Shown here piece by piece: positions 35,172 to 44,678 of a stretch of 64,000 nt of DNA. The DNA is from Sva-07 sp963716235. Its GTDB lineage: Bacteria; Actinomycetota; Acidimicrobiia; Acidimicrobiales; Ilumatobacteraceae. Positions within the stretch are counted from its first letter, which is position 1. Every line of letters begins with the position of its first letter. A program made the translations under genes and the position numbers. The notes below the pieces were generated by a model. The model ran no database searches. It was not told the DNA's origin and saw only the letters and a list, made by a program, of their open reading frames with translations. The DNA is taken from the NCBI GenBank assembly GCA_963716235.1, contig CAVQTE010000001.1, positions 1 through 64,000 on the forward strand, in the 5' to 3' direction.

Positions 35172-38100
35172 TCATGCCCGCACGACGGTGATCACCGGCT
35201 CGGCGTCACTGCCTGAACGTTCGGTGACGACACTCGTCGCCAACGTCTCGTTCGCGATCAACGCCTCGTGCGCTGCCACAGCGTCCAGCCACGGCTCGGC
35301 CGCGACGACGGTGAGCACGATCCGATCCGACACGTCGAGACCGGTGTCCCGGCGCGCCTGCTGGATCAGCCTGACGAGATCGCGTGCGCGGCCCTCCACC
35401 TCGAGCTCGGGTGTGACCTCGATGTCGAGCGCCACGACGCCCGCATGGGAGCTGAGCCCAGCGCTCGCTTTGTCGTCCTCGGCAACGAGCTCGAGGGTGT
35501 ACTCGTCGGCCTCCAGCACGACGCCGCCCACGGTCACCACGTCACCCTCGACGGTCCAGTCGCCCGACTTGTGCGCGCGGATCACCTGCTGCACGTCCTT
35601 GCCGAGGCGCGGCCCGAGACGCGCCGGCACCAATTGCAGGCGCTCGGTCGCGACCGAACCGACGTCGTCGGTGAGTTCGACCTGGCGAACGTTCACCTCG
35701 TCGGCGATCACATCGCGGAAGTCGACCAGTCGATACGCATCGGCCGACGCCACCGTGACGGTCTGCAGCGGCAGCCGAACTCGGCGCTGGTGCGCCTTGC
35801 GCACCGAGAGCGTCGCCGAGCAGACATCGCGCACGAGATCCATGGTTGCGACCAGATCGTCATCGGCAGGAAGCTCGTCGGGCGATGGCCAGTCCGTCAG
35901 GTGCACGCTGCTGGCAGCTGCGCCGTGGAGACCGGAGTGGATCTCCTCGGCAACGAGTGGCAGGAGTGGAGCAATCACTTTCGTGAGCACCGAAAGGACC
36001 GTGTGCATCGTGTCGATCGCATCGGTGTCGCCCACCCAGAACCGGTCACGGCTGCGACGGATGTACCAATTCGTGAGCACATCGAGGTAGTCACGAACGA
36101 TCTGACACGAACCGAACAGATCGAAGGCGTCCATCGTCTCGGTGAGATCGCTCACGAGCGCCCGGGTCTTGGCCAACACATACCGGTCGAGCACATTGGC
36201 CGAGTCGACGCGCACGTTGCCCTGATGACCGGCGGCATTGGCGTACAACGACAGGAAGTACCACGAGTTCCACAACGGGAGCAGAACATGACGAACCGTG
36301 TCGCGCATGCCCTCCTCGGTCACCATGCCATCGCCACCGCGCAAGATCGCTGACGACAGCAGGTGCCAACGCATGGCGTCGGCGCCGTGCTTGTCGAACA
36401 TCTCGCGTGGGTCGGGATAGTTGTTGAGGCTCTTCGACATCTTGCGACCGTCGTCGCCGAGCACATTGCCGTGGCTCACGCAGTTGGCGAACGCGGGCCG
36501 GTCGAAGAGCGCCGTGGCGAGAACGTGCAGCGTGTAGAACCAGCCGCGGGTCTGGCCGATGTACTCGACGATGAAGTCGCCCGGGTAGTGGTGCTCGAAC
36601 CACTCGGTGTTCTCGAACGGATAGTGCACCTGAGCGAACGGCATCGAACCCGACTCGAACCAGCAGTCGAGCACCTCTGGGACGCGCCGCATCATCGATC
36701 GACCCGTCGGGTCGTCCGGGTTCGGTCGTACCAGATCGTCGACCTGAGGTCGGTGCAGATCGGTGACCGGCACCCCGAAATCGGCCTCGAGTTCGGCGAG
36801 CGAACCGTAGACGTCGATGCGCGGGTAGGTCGGATCGTCGGACTGCCACACCGGAATGGGCGATCCCCAGAAGCGGTTGCGGCTGATCGACCAGTCGCGG
36901 GCATTCTCGAGCCACTTGCCGAAGCTGCCGTCCTTGATGTGCGCCGGCTGCCAGGTGATCTCCTGGTTGAGCTCGACCATCCGGTCGCGGATCGCAGTGA
37001 CCTGCACGAACCACGACGAGATCGCCCGATACACGAGCGGCTGGGCACAGCGCCAGCAATGCGGGTACGAGTGGTCGTAGGTGGCGTGGCGCACCACGAC
37101 ACCGCGCTCCTTCAGGTGGCGGATCACGAGCGGATTGGCATCGAACACGTGCGTGCCCGCCCAGTCGGTGATCTCGGAGGTGTACCGACCGTGCTCGTCC
37201 ATCGGACAGATCGTCGGGATCCCGGCAGCATTGGCCACGAGCTGGTCGTCCTCACCGAAGCCCGGCGCCAGGTGGACGATGCCCGTGCCGTCCTCGGTCG
37301 ACACGAAGTCGGCGGCCAGCACCTGGAACGCCTCTCCTGTACCGAAGCGTTCCGTTTCCGCGAAGTAGTCGAACAGCGGCCGATATCGACGCCCGACGAA
37401 TGCACTGCCCTTGCGGGTCTCCACGACGGTCGCCTCGCCGAGTTCGGCCGAATAGGAGCCGAGGAGCGACTCGGCGATCACGTAGCGCACGCCGTCGAGT
37501 TCGACCACGGCATAGTCGATGTCAGTCCCGACCGCGAGCGCCAGGTTCGACGGCAACGTCCACGGGGTCGTCGTCCAGGCGAGCATTCGTTCACCGGTGT
37601 CGAGTTCGAATCCGACCGTGAGGGCAGGATCCTGCCGATCGCGATAGACGTCGTCCATGCGCGTCTCTGTGTTACTCAACGGCGTCTCACACCGCCAGCA
37701 GTACGCGATCACCCGGAAGCCCTCATAGATGAGTCCCTTGTCCCACAGGGTCTTGAACGCCCACATCACACTCTCCATGTAGGAGAGGTCGAGTGTCTTG
37801 TAGTCGTTGTCGAAGTCGACCCAGCGCGCCTGGCGTGTCACGTACGCCCGCCATTCGTCGGTGTACTGCAGCACGCTGGTGCGGCACGCGTCGTTGAATC
37901 GGTCGATGCCATACTCGGAGATCTCAGGATGCCCGGAGATGCCGAGTTCCTGTTCGGCCTTCACCTCTGCGGGGAGCCCGTGGCAGTCCCAACCGAACCG
38001 TCGCTCGACACGACGTCCTCGCATCGTCTGATACCGCGGAATCGCATCCTTGACGTACCCCGTGAGCAGATGGCCGTAGTGGGGCAACCCGTTGGCGAAC

Positions 38101-38258
38101 GGCGGGCCGTCGTAGAAGACGAACTCGTTGGCGCCGAACTCACCGGGCGCACGCTGGTCGATCGAGGCCTGGAACGTGTCGTCCTTGGCCCAACGCGCGA
38201 GGACGTCGTGTTCGAGATCGGGGAAATTCGGCCGGGGGTCGACGTCGGGATAGGACAC
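35172..38258 (-). CDS. ileS: isoleucyl-tRNA synthetase
   Basis: This 1,028-residue class I synthetase has the HIGH-equivalent PHYGHLL (within GPPFANGLPHYGHLLTGYVKD), the CP1 editing domain (LAWTTTPWTLPSN), KMSKS (GRKMSKSLNNY) and a long anticodon-binding C-terminus. The length and TGYVKD signature mark the long eukaryotic-type IleRS (IleS2-like), which is often mupirocin-resistant in other bacteria; no claim is made for this organism. The start is a GTG at 38258. Only 50 bases separate it from divIVA, too few for a T-box leader. Confidence 0.97.
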   Translation of the reverse strand: MSYPDVDPRPNFPDLEHDVLARWAKDDTFQASIDQRAPGEFGANEFVFYDGPPFANGLPHYGHLLTGYVKDAIPRYQTMRGRRVERRFGWDCHGLPAEVKAEQELGISGHPEISEYGIDRFNDACRTSVLQYTDEWRAYVTRQARWVDFDNDYKTLDLSYMESVMWAFKTLWDKGLIYEGFRVIAYCWRCETPLSNTETRMDDVYRDRQDPALTVGFELDTGERMLAWTTTPWTLPSNLALAVGTDIDYAVVELDGVRYVIAESLLGSYSAELGEATVVETRKGSAFVGRRYRPLFDYFAETERFGTGEAFQVLAADFVSTEDGTGIVHLAPGFGEDDQLVANAAGIPTICPMDEHGRYTSEITDWAGTHVFDANPLVIRHLKERGVVVRHATYDHSYPHCWRCAQPLVYRAISSWFVQVTAIRDRMVELNQEITWQPAHIKDGSFGKWLENARDWSISRNRFWGSPIPVWQSDDPTYPRIDVYGSLAELEADFGVPVTDLHRPQVDDLVRPNPDDPTGRSMMRRVPEVLDCWFESGSMPFAQVHYPFENTEWFEHHYPGDFIVEYIGQTRGWFYTLHVLATALFDRPAFANCVSHGNVLGDDGRKMSKSLNNYPDPREMFDKHGADAMRWHLLSSAILRGGDGMVTEEGMRDTVRHVLLPLWNSWYFLSLYANAAGHQGNVRVDSANVLDRYVLAKTRALVSDLTETMDAFDLFGSCQIVRDYLDVLTNWYIRRSRDRFWVGDTDAIDTMHTVLSVLTKVIAPLLPLVAEEIHSGLHGAAASSVHLTDWPSPDELPADDDLVATMDLVRDVCSATLSVRKAHQRRVRLPLQTVTVASADAYRLVDFRDVIADEVNVRQVELTDDVGSVATERLQLVPARLGPRLGKDVQQVIRAHKSGDWTVEGDVVTVGGVVLEADEYTLELVAEDDKASAGLSSHAGVVALDIEVTPELEVEGRARDLVRLIQQARRDTGLDVSDRIVLTVVAAEPWLDAVAAHEALIANETLATSVVTERSGSDAEPVITVVRA

Positions 38259-38308
38259 GAGGGCGATGCTACCGACGCTCGGTCAGCCCGACGCCGGGAG
38301 TTCCCTGC

Positions 38309-39287
38309 TCAGGAGCGTTCGTCGTCGAAGGAGAAACGAAATTCTTCGCCCGACTCGTCGCGCTCGACTGCGGAACCCGACTCGTCGTCGTCAGCGATGC
38401 GGAACACCGGCATCGCCTCGGTCGGATCGCCCGCCGCATCGTCGGCCCAGGGCTCGCTGTTCAGATCGGCGACGCTGTCGACGTCGGATTCACCAGTCAT
38501 GCCGACCACCGCCGCCGCCGTCGTCAGCGCGATCTCGGTGACGATCAGCAGCTCCGCCGACTCGGTGTCGGCCTCGACCGACGCGGCACCGACCGTGCGT
38601 CGTCATGCGTCGTTCGCCGTGTGTGTGGTCGATGGAGTCGCTGTCGTCGTCATCGGACGCCGACAACAGCGGTGCCCGCACGTCGCCGAGCCCGCCCGGA
38701 ACCCGGTCGGCGATGTCGAGCAGGGAACTGGCGGCCTCGCGGACTCGGGCGCGCTGGTCGACGAGGAACGTCTCGAGGTGGTGGACGTCGGATTCGAGGA
38801 AGTCGCGCCGCGCCTTGAGGGCCTCGACTTCACTCGCCATGGCGTTGCGCTCGGCTTCACCGATCTTGCGTGCGTCGATGCGTGCCTCGGCAACCAGTTG
38901 CGACGACATCTCGCGAGTCGAGTCGAGTGTCTTGGCCGCCTCGTCGTTGGCCTTGCGAAGGATCTGCTCGGCGTCGGCTCGTGCACCCGCCACCGCCTGG
39001 TCGGCCGTGCGCTGGGCCAGCAGCAGCGTGCGGCTGATCGTCTCGGACTCCTCGACCGAGGCGTCGACGGTCGGGGCGACGCGCGGCCGACGAAGCCCCG
39101 CCTCGTTGAGTTCCTGCAACCGGGCCACCGCGGCGCGTGCGCGCGCCTCCATTGCGGTCGACTGGTTCTGCGCACGTTCGAGTTCGTCCGCCACATCGTT
39201 GAGAAAGACACGGACTTCATCGGGATCGGCGCCCTTGCGGACGGTCTTGAACTCGGCGCTGCGGACGCGTTGGGGGTTCATCTCCAT
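38309..39287 (-). CDS. divIVA: DivIVA/Wag31-like polar growth protein (frameshifted)
   Basis: The N-terminus MEMNPQRVRSAEFKTVRKGADPDEVRVFLNDVADELERA is the DivIVA lipid-binding domain, followed by a long coiled coil (residues about 30-200). In the first frame the C-terminus degrades after DDDDSDSIDHTHGERRMTT into Arg/Gly-rich sequence with poor codon usage. The next frame has GC3-rich coding sequence (VGAASVEADTESAELLIVTEIALTT, then a 66-residue acidic C-terminus ending FSFDDERS). Removing one base near 38610 joins them to about 326 residues. DivIVA marks curved membrane and the cell pole. The C-terminal part could be a separate gene from the ATG at 38500, but continuous coding upstream argues against it. 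Confidence 0.85.
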
Positions 39288-39304
39288 GGTGATCTCCTTC
39301 GAGT

Positions 39305-39928
39305 TCAGTCGTCGTAGTCGTCGTAGTTTGGCCCGCGCTGTGCCACGGGGGGCTTGAGCAGGTACACACCGGTCGCGACCTTCTCCATCGACCCGTCGAG
39401 GGCGTAACAGATGCCGCTCGCGAAATCGATGAGGCGTCGGGCCACCTCACGTTCGGTGCCCTCCAGGTTCATGATGACGGGCTGGCCGTCTTTGAACTTG
39501 TCGGCGACTTCCTGTGCCTGATCGAAACGACGCGGACGAACCGTATGTGGTTCCATGGACCCTCCCGGCACGGTGCGCAAACTCTTTGATTGGGCTTGGG
39601 ACGGATTGGGACGGACCTGCACGCCCGAGTCGTCGGACCGACCCGACGGGCCATTGCCCGACGTTCGTCGCGCTGACGATGCATCGAAGTCACGCGACGG
39701 ATAGCTCGGACGGGCCGACACGGTGCGCACGGCAGGTTCGTCAGCATCCGCATCCCAACCGCGCTGCGCGTTCGAGCCGTTGGCCCCGGACGATCCACGA
39801 GATTCGGCATCACGCTGTCCACGACTCTGCCTTGGCGCAGCCGCGGGTTCGTCGTAGTCGTCGTAATCGTCGTAGGCATCGTCGGGACCCAGACCCAGGT
39901 AGTCCATGGTCTTCTTCCAGAGTGACAT
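39305..39928 (-). CDS. sepF: cell division protein SepF
   Basis: SepF binds FtsZ and the membrane and bundles FtsZ polymers. The 207-residue protein has an amphipathic N-terminal membrane-binding helix (MSLWKKTMDYLGLGP), a disordered acidic linker (DDAYDDYDDYDEP), and the SepF core (VRPRRFDQAQEVADKFKDGQPVIMNLEG) with the dimer-forming FASGICYALDGSMEKVATGVYLLKP. Because ftsA is missing from this cluster, SepF is the likely FtsZ membrane anchor. It is 17 bases from divIVA and 74 bases from yggS. Confidence 0.96.
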   Translation of the reverse strand: MSLWKKTMDYLGLGPDDAYDDYDDYDEPAAAPRQSRGQRDAESRGSSGANGSNAQRGWDADADEPAVRTVSARPSYPSRDFDASSARRTSGNGPSGRSDDSGVQVRPNPSQAQSKSLRTVPGGSMEPHTVRPRRFDQAQEVADKFKDGQPVIMNLEGTEREVARRLIDFASGICYALDGSMEKVATGVYLLKPPVAQRGPNYDDYDD

Positions 39929-40002
39929 GCATTCCTCCTGCGTGGCGCAGGTTAGCCGAGCGCACCCCGCACACGGTGGACGGCGTCGCGGGCGGCACCC
40001 CC

Positions 40003-40665
40003 TCAGCGACGCGGTGGCCGGGGACCGAACAGCGCCGTGCCGATCCGGACTTCGGTCGAGCCCTCCTGCACAGCGACCGCGAGATCGCCGCTCATACCCA
40101 TCGAGCAGACCTCGAGGCCGAGATCGTCGACGAGATCCCTCACCCGACGGAAGCCCATCCGTGCGGATTCTGGCGGCTCACCGGTGGGTCCGACCGTCAT
40201 CAGCCCGGCGACGACGAGACCGACGTCTCGCGCCCGCGCAACCAACGCCGCCACGTCGGCAACTGCACAACCACCCTTGGCCGGGTCGCCGGTGGTGTCG
40301 ACCTGGATCAGCACCCGGGCCGCGGGTGCCCGCTTGGCAACTTCGTCGACCAACGGCGCCCGGTCGAGGCTCGCCCACACGTCGACGAGATCGGCGACGA
40401 GTCTGACCTTGTTCGTCTGGAGCCGACCGATGAAGTGGACCTCCGGTGCCAGCCGCTCGATCACGTCGCGTTTGGCTGCGAGTTCCTGGGCGTAGTTCTC
40501 GCCGATCATCAGGCACCCAGCGGACACCGCAGCTTCGATCGCCCACTCGCCGAACCCCTTGGTGACGGCGACGACACGCACTTCGTGCGTGAACCCACGT
40601 TCGACGTCGGCGATCTGACGCTCGATCGCAGCCAGCGGTTTCGCAATGTCGACGTCGTTGTTCAC
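40003..40665 (-). CDS. YggS family pyridoxal phosphate homeostasis protein
   Basis: This is a 220-residue PLP-binding protein of the YggS/PROSC family, which helps PLP homeostasis. The PLP-lysine is in VVAVTKGFG, with GENYAQELAAK and the phosphate-binding MSGDLAVAVQEGSTEVRIGTALFG. The start is taken as the GTG at 40665 (VNNDVDIAKPLAAIERQ). Its position between sepF and pgeF is conserved across actinobacteria. Confidence 0.94.
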   Translation of the reverse strand: MNNDVDIAKPLAAIERQIADVERGFTHEVRVVAVTKGFGEWAIEAAVSAGCLMIGENYAQELAAKRDVIERLAPEVHFIGRLQTNKVRLVADLVDVWASLDRAPLVDEVAKRAPAARVLIQVDTTGDPAKGGCAVADVAALVARARDVGLVVAGLMTVGPTGEPPESARMGFRRVRDLVDDLGLEVCSMGMSGDLAVAVQEGSTEVRIGTALFGPRPPRR

Positions 40666-40678
40666 AGTGTGCCGGCAC

Positions 40679-41380
40679 TCACTGTACGACCTCGCTCCAG
40701 CCGACCATCGCGTGACGCTCGATGTCACCACGGCGATGCGAGAACCAACGCCCATCGCACGCCGTGCATGCCCCGCCGATGACGACATCGATGTCGTGGC
40801 GTGCGAGTGCAGCGGTGACCGCTGCCGGAACATCGAGCGCGAGTGCACCGGATGATGTCGTGGCGACGAGGTCGTCGATGCCGACGCCGACGCCGGTGGC
40901 CACTCGAGCCAGTTCACGCTCGCCGAACTCGTAGCAACACGGGTGGATGCACGGGCCGAGGATCGCAACCACAGGTCGGGAGCCCGCTCTGACGGCGACG
41001 TCGATCACCCCGGCTGCGAGGCCGCGCCACCCGGCATGACACGCCACCGGCACTCCCTGGCGGTCGAACAGCATCACCGGAGCGCAATCGGCTGCCCAGA
41101 CCGCGACGGGTCGCATGGCACGGCCCTCGGTCGGCGCTTCGCCCACCAGAACGTCGCCGACGCCGACGATCGACGTGCACGGGGTGTCAGGACGACTCCG
41201 GTACATCTCGACTCCGTGCACCTGGTCCAGCATGATCCAGCGACTCCCGGTTGCTGCCAATTGCCTCACCACGAGCGCCTCGTGCGCCACCTGGACAGGA
41301 TGCACGTCGCCGTCGGAGCGCTCGGACACCGTCACGACCGCAACGCACGCGCCGAGATCGCGCCGCAGCAGTTCGAGCAT
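40679..41380 (-). CDS. pgeF: peptidoglycan editing factor / purine nucleoside phosphorylase-like protein (YfiH/PgeF, DUF152)
   Basis: This 233-residue laccase-like-domain protein shows the YfiH hallmark VACHAGWRGLAAGVI, LDQVHGVEMY, ILGPCIHPCCYEFG, and the C-terminal CTACDGRWFSHRRGD, with the conserved Cys and His that form the metal/substrate site. Family members process purine nucleosides and, in some bacteria, edit peptidoglycan precursors; which role holds here is unknown. It lies between ftsZ (22 bases) and yggS (13 bases). Confidence 0.93.
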   Translation of the reverse strand: MLELLRRDLGACVAVVTVSERSDGDVHPVQVAHEALVVRQLAATGSRWIMLDQVHGVEMYRSRPDTPCTSIVGVGDVLVGEAPTEGRAMRPVAVWAADCAPVMLFDRQGVPVACHAGWRGLAAGVIDVAVRAGSRPVVAILGPCIHPCCYEFGERELARVATGVGVGIDDLVATTSSGALALDVPAAVTAALARHDIDVVIGGACTACDGRWFSHRRGDIERHAMVGWSEVVQ

Positions 41381-41402
41381 GCCGCGGTGGCGACCGAGGC
41401 GC

Positions 41403-42506
41403 CTATTTCAGGAACGAGGGAACGTCGAAGTCGTCGTCGTCGTCAGTGGCGGCGAGCGGGTCGGCTTCGTCGTCGCTGCCGAAGAGTTCGGTGATTCGCG
41501 TCGGCGTTGCTCGCGTCGCCACGTCGCCGGCGATCGACCGGACGGTGCCGGCATCGTCGAGACGGTCGAATCCGGCCGCGATGACGGTGACGCGCACCTC
41601 GTCGCCCATCTCGTCGTCGATCACCGTACCGAAGATGATGTTGGCGTCCTGGTGGGCAACGCCGTGGATGATCTCCGCGGCAGCGTTCATCTCGAACAGT
41701 CCCATGCTCGACGGGCCGGTGATGTTGAGCAACACGCCACGAGCGCCGTCGATCGCCGATTCGAGCAGCGGGCTCGAAATCGCTGCCTTGGCTGCCGAGA
41801 CCGCACGGTCGTCGCCGCTCGCCTGGCCGATTCCCATGAGCGCCGAACCGGCATTGGACAGCACCATCTTGACGTCGGCGAAGTCGGTGTTGATCAGGCC
41901 CGGCGTCGTGATCAGACCGGTGATGCCCGACACACCCTGGAGGAGCACCTCGTCGGCCATCTTGAATGCATTGAGCACGCTCGTCTTGTCGTTCGCGACC
42001 GTGAGCAGACGATCGTTCGGAATGACGATCAGTGTGTCGACCTTCTCCTTGAGCTTCTGGACGCCGTTGTCGGCCTGCACGGCACGACGACGACCCTCGA
42101 ACGAGAACGGCCGGGTGACGACACCGACGGTGAGTGCACCCGCCTCGCGGGCGATTTCGGCGATGACCGGGGCGGCACCGGTACCGGTACCGCCACCTTC
42201 GCCCGCCGTGATGAACACCATGTCGGCGCCCCGAACCATCTCCTCGATCTCGTCGTGGTGCGCCTCAGCGGCCGAGCGGCCCACCTCGGGGTCGCTGCCG
42301 GCTCCGAGACCTCGGGTGAGGTCACGCCCGATGTCGAGCTTGACGTCGGCATCGCTCATCAACAATGCCTGGGCATCGGTGTTGACGGCGATGAATTCGA
42401 CGCCTTTGAGCCCGGCGTCGATCATGCGGTTGACGGCGTTGACACCGCCGCCGCCGACTCCGACGACCTTGATCACGGCGAGATAATTCTGCGGAGCGCC
42501 GACCAT
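41403..42506 (-). CDS. ftsZ: cell division GTPase FtsZ
   Basis: FtsZ polymerises at mid-cell to build the division ring. The 367-residue protein has the tubulin signature GEGGGTGTGAAPVIAEIA, the N-terminal GVGGGGVNAVNRM, the T7-type catalytic loop region, and the conserved C-terminal peptide DDDFDVPSFLK that binds SepF and other anchors. The ATG at 42506 is preceded by GGAGGA with 7-base spacing; the ATG at 42521 lacks it and is rejected. It lacks an upstream ftsA. Confidence 0.98.
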   Translation of the reverse strand: MVGAPQNYLAVIKVVGVGGGGVNAVNRMIDAGLKGVEFIAVNTDAQALLMSDADVKLDIGRDLTRGLGAGSDPEVGRSAAEAHHDEIEEMVRGADMVFITAGEGGGTGTGAAPVIAEIAREAGALTVGVVTRPFSFEGRRRAVQADNGVQKLKEKVDTLIVIPNDRLLTVANDKTSVLNAFKMADEVLLQGVSGITGLITTPGLINTDFADVKMVLSNAGSALMGIGQASGDDRAVSAAKAAISSPLLESAIDGARGVLLNITGPSSMGLFEMNAAAEIIHGVAHQDANIIFGTVIDDEMGDEVRVTVIAAGFDRLDDAGTVRSIAGDVATRATPTRITELFGSDDEADPLAATDDDDDFDVPSFLK

Positions 42507-42567
42507 CAGATGATCCTCCATTGGTTCTGGTTCATGAATCGATTCGTTTCAGACGAGCGAGCGCTGG

Positions 42568-42573
42568 ATTGTA
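42568..42573 (-). promoter_or_regulatory. possible ftsZ promoter -10 element
   Basis: TACAAT on the minus strand lies 62 bases upstream of the ftsZ start, in the 122-bp ftsQ-ftsZ gap, the longest gap in the central part of the dcw run. No good -35 element was found at 16-18 bases. An internal ftsZ promoter is common in actinobacteria. Confidence 0.4.
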
Positions 42574-42628
42574 CGTGCGCACATCCTGCCAGGTCCGCAT
42601 CCGGAGAATGGGGACGGTCGACGCGACA

Positions 42629-43723
42629 TCATCGCACGGTCACCTCGGCCGTCGAGACGTCGATGACCGACACAGGGTCGTCACCGACGTCGGCAAGCTT
42701 GCGTTCGAGGCGCACGAGCTTCTCGATCTGGGCGTTGTCACCGATCGCCGAGCCGAATCGCACCTCGATGGGACCACTCGGACTCGTGAGCACCAGCACC
42801 AGATCGGAGCCGTCGGGAGTCACCACCATCGACTCGACCCGCGAGCGAATCGTCGGGGTGAGCTTGGTGACGAGCGACGCAGCCGACGAGTACCCGATCG
42901 GAGCGAAGTCGCCGGCGCTCAAGTCGAGCGTGCCCTCACCACTGATCCACACGAGCGCAACCGGTTGACCTTCGATCACGGCGAGGACGCGGCCATCGGC
43001 ATCGAGCACCCGCGAGCGGGTGTCCTCACCGAGCATCGATGCCACGGGCGTGCGCTCACGGATCTCGATCGAGGCCGAATCGGGAAAGGAGGTGCTGACG
43101 CGGGCCGCTTGCACCCAGGGGATGGCCTCGAGCTGCGCCTCGACCTCGGCGGTGTCGACCAGCAGCACCGGGGTACCACGCAGGTCGTCGACGACTGCAG
43201 CGAGTTCGTCCGCGTCGGTGTAGACGTTGCCGGTCACCGTCACGCTGTCGACGGCGAACCACGGCGAGCCGAGCACCGCCAACACACCAACCGCCACGAG
43301 CACGACGGCCACGGCGAGCGCAGCCCACCAGAGCCGCCTGCGGCTCGCCGCCCGTCGCACTCCGATTCGACGTTGCCGCAATCGCGGCTCGATACCCCGT
43401 GACGTGGCGTCTTTGGGCATGAGCGCATCGCTGCTGCCGTCGTCGTCGATGAACACCGGTGCACTGACCGAGCCGTCGCTGACCTGTTCGTCGAGGTACA
43501 CCGCATCGGGGAGGTCGTCGTCGCCGCCGATCGAGATGATCGACCGTTCCGGTTCGGCAGCATCATGGGACTCCGACCCGGTGTCGCCGAACACCCTCGA
43601 CAGCTCATCGAGGACCCCGACGTCAGGATGGCCGACGTCGGGGTGTCCCGCGTCGGCATGGTCCGGCACCGTCGTGTTCCCGTCGGGCTCGGCCTCCTGC
43701 GACGGCCGGCGTCGCCACGCCAT
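42629..43723 (-). CDS. ftsQ: cell division protein FtsQ
   Basis: This 364-residue bitopic protein of the divisome FtsQBL subcomplex has a long acidic cytosolic N-terminus of about 125 residues, one transmembrane helix (about residues 131-150), then a POTRA domain (SPWFAVDSVTVTGNVYTDADELAAVV) and a beta domain (VLDADGRVLAVIEGQPVALVWISG). Sequence conservation is low but position between murB and ftsZ is diagnostic. The murB stop is two bases upstream of the next start on this strand. Confidence 0.92.
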   Translation of the reverse strand: MAWRRRPSQEAEPDGNTTVPDHADAGHPDVGHPDVGVLDELSRVFGDTGSESHDAAEPERSIISIGGDDDLPDAVYLDEQVSDGSVSAPVFIDDDGSSDALMPKDATSRGIEPRLRQRRIGVRRAASRRRLWWAALAVAVVLVAVGVLAVLGSPWFAVDSVTVTGNVYTDADELAAVVDDLRGTPVLLVDTAEVEAQLEAIPWVQAARVSTSFPDSASIEIRERTPVASMLGEDTRSRVLDADGRVLAVIEGQPVALVWISGEGTLDLSAGDFAPIGYSSAASLVTKLTPTIRSRVESMVVTPDGSDLVLVLTSPSGPIEVRFGSAIGDNAQIEKLVRLERKLADVGDDPVSVIDVSTAEVTVR

Positions 43724-43724
43724 G

Positions 43725-44678
43725 TCAGTGCCCCCACTCGCCGAATCCGACGAGGCGGATCTCGCTGCGCAGTGAGTACCCGCTGCTCGATTCGACCCGA
43801 TCGCGAACGATCTGCATCAGCGCCTGGACATCGTCCGCGCTGCCACCGTCATCGACCTGGATGAAATTGGCATGCTTGTCGGACACGTGCGCCGAGTTGA
43901 CGCGGAGTCCTCGGAGCCCTGCGGCGTCGATCAGGGCTCCCGCACTCACCTCGCCCGGCACCGGGTTGACGAACACCGATCCGGCGTTCTGGCCGCCCGG
44001 TTGGTTGGCGCGCCGCCAGCTCACGATCTCGGAGATCATGCGCTCGGATTCGCTGCGATCACCGTGGGCGAGCTGCAGCCGGGCCTCGACCACCACTGCC
44101 GACTCCGGCAGTTCGCTGTGGCGAAAACTCAACCCGATGTCGGACGCTGCAACGGTTCGTTCGCAGGTCGCGGCGAGGTCGACGATCGTGACGTCGATCA
44201 GCGATCCCGCCATGTCCGAGCCGTGTCCCCCGGCGTTCATCCTGACGGCACCGCCGATCGATCCGGGAACGCCCACAGCCCATTCGAACCCTGTGAGCCC
44301 CGCCGCAGCGGTCTTGCGGGCGACCACGGGCAGCGACGAACCCGCCGAGGCGGTCACCACCGCGCTGCTCGCATCGATGTCGAGTTTGTCGGCCAAGTCG
44401 ACCAGCGTGACCGCGATCCCGTCGAAGCCGGCATCGGCGATCAGCATGTTGGAACCGCGGCCGATCGGGAGCACGTCGAGCCCCGACGCCCGCGCGGCGA
44501 CTCCGACGCGAACGAGATCGTCGCTGGTCCGGGCCCGGACGAACACCGCCGCCGGCCCTCCGACTCGGTATGTCGTCAGCGGACCGAGCGCGACGCCGCG
44601 CTCGGCGAGTGCTCCCAGCGAGTCGACCGCGATGGCCACCCGATCGGCGAGGCAGTCGGCGTCATCTCCGACGTGCAT
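43725..44678 (-). CDS. murB: UDP-N-acetylenolpyruvoylglucosamine reductase
   Basis: MurB reduces the enolpyruvyl group to form UDP-MurNAc with NADPH and FAD. The 317-residue protein has TTYRVGGPAAVFVRAR, the FAD motif GRGSNMLIADAGFDG, GVPGSIGGAVRMNAGGHG, the proton-donor Ser in GQNAGSVFVNPVPG and the late Glu in SLRSEIRLVG. The ATG at 44678 overlaps the murC stop by 17 bases. Confidence 0.96.
   Translation of the reverse strand: MHVGDDADCLADRVAIAVDSLGALAERGVALGPLTTYRVGGPAAVFVRARTSDDLVRVGVAARASGLDVLPIGRGSNMLIADAGFDGIAVTLVDLADKLDIDASSAVVTASAGSSLPVVARKTAAAGLTGFEWAVGVPGSIGGAVRMNAGGHGSDMAGSLIDVTIVDLAATCERTVAASDIGLSFRHSELPESAVVVEARLQLAHGDRSESERMISEIVSWRRANQPGGQNAGSVFVNPVPGEVSAGALIDAAGLRGLRVNSAHVSDKHANFIQVDDGGSADDVQALMQIVRDRVESSSGYSLRSEIRLVGFGEWGH

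Noticed and set aside
38259..38308. A T-box riboswitch before ileS
   Set aside because: Only 50 bases separate ileS from divIVA, and no T-box landmarks are present.
36363..39317. A 984-residue plus-strand reading frame opposite ileS and divIVA
   Set aside because: It is antisense to genes with clear motifs and codon usage; high GC makes long antisense frames common. The same applies to plus-strand frames of 578-938 residues at 26664-28400, 28557-30698, 43861-46389 and 52234-55050, and 11235-13238.
42507..42521. ATG at 42521 as the ftsZ start
   Set aside because: The GGAGGA ribosome-binding site lies within this extension and positions the ATG at 42506.
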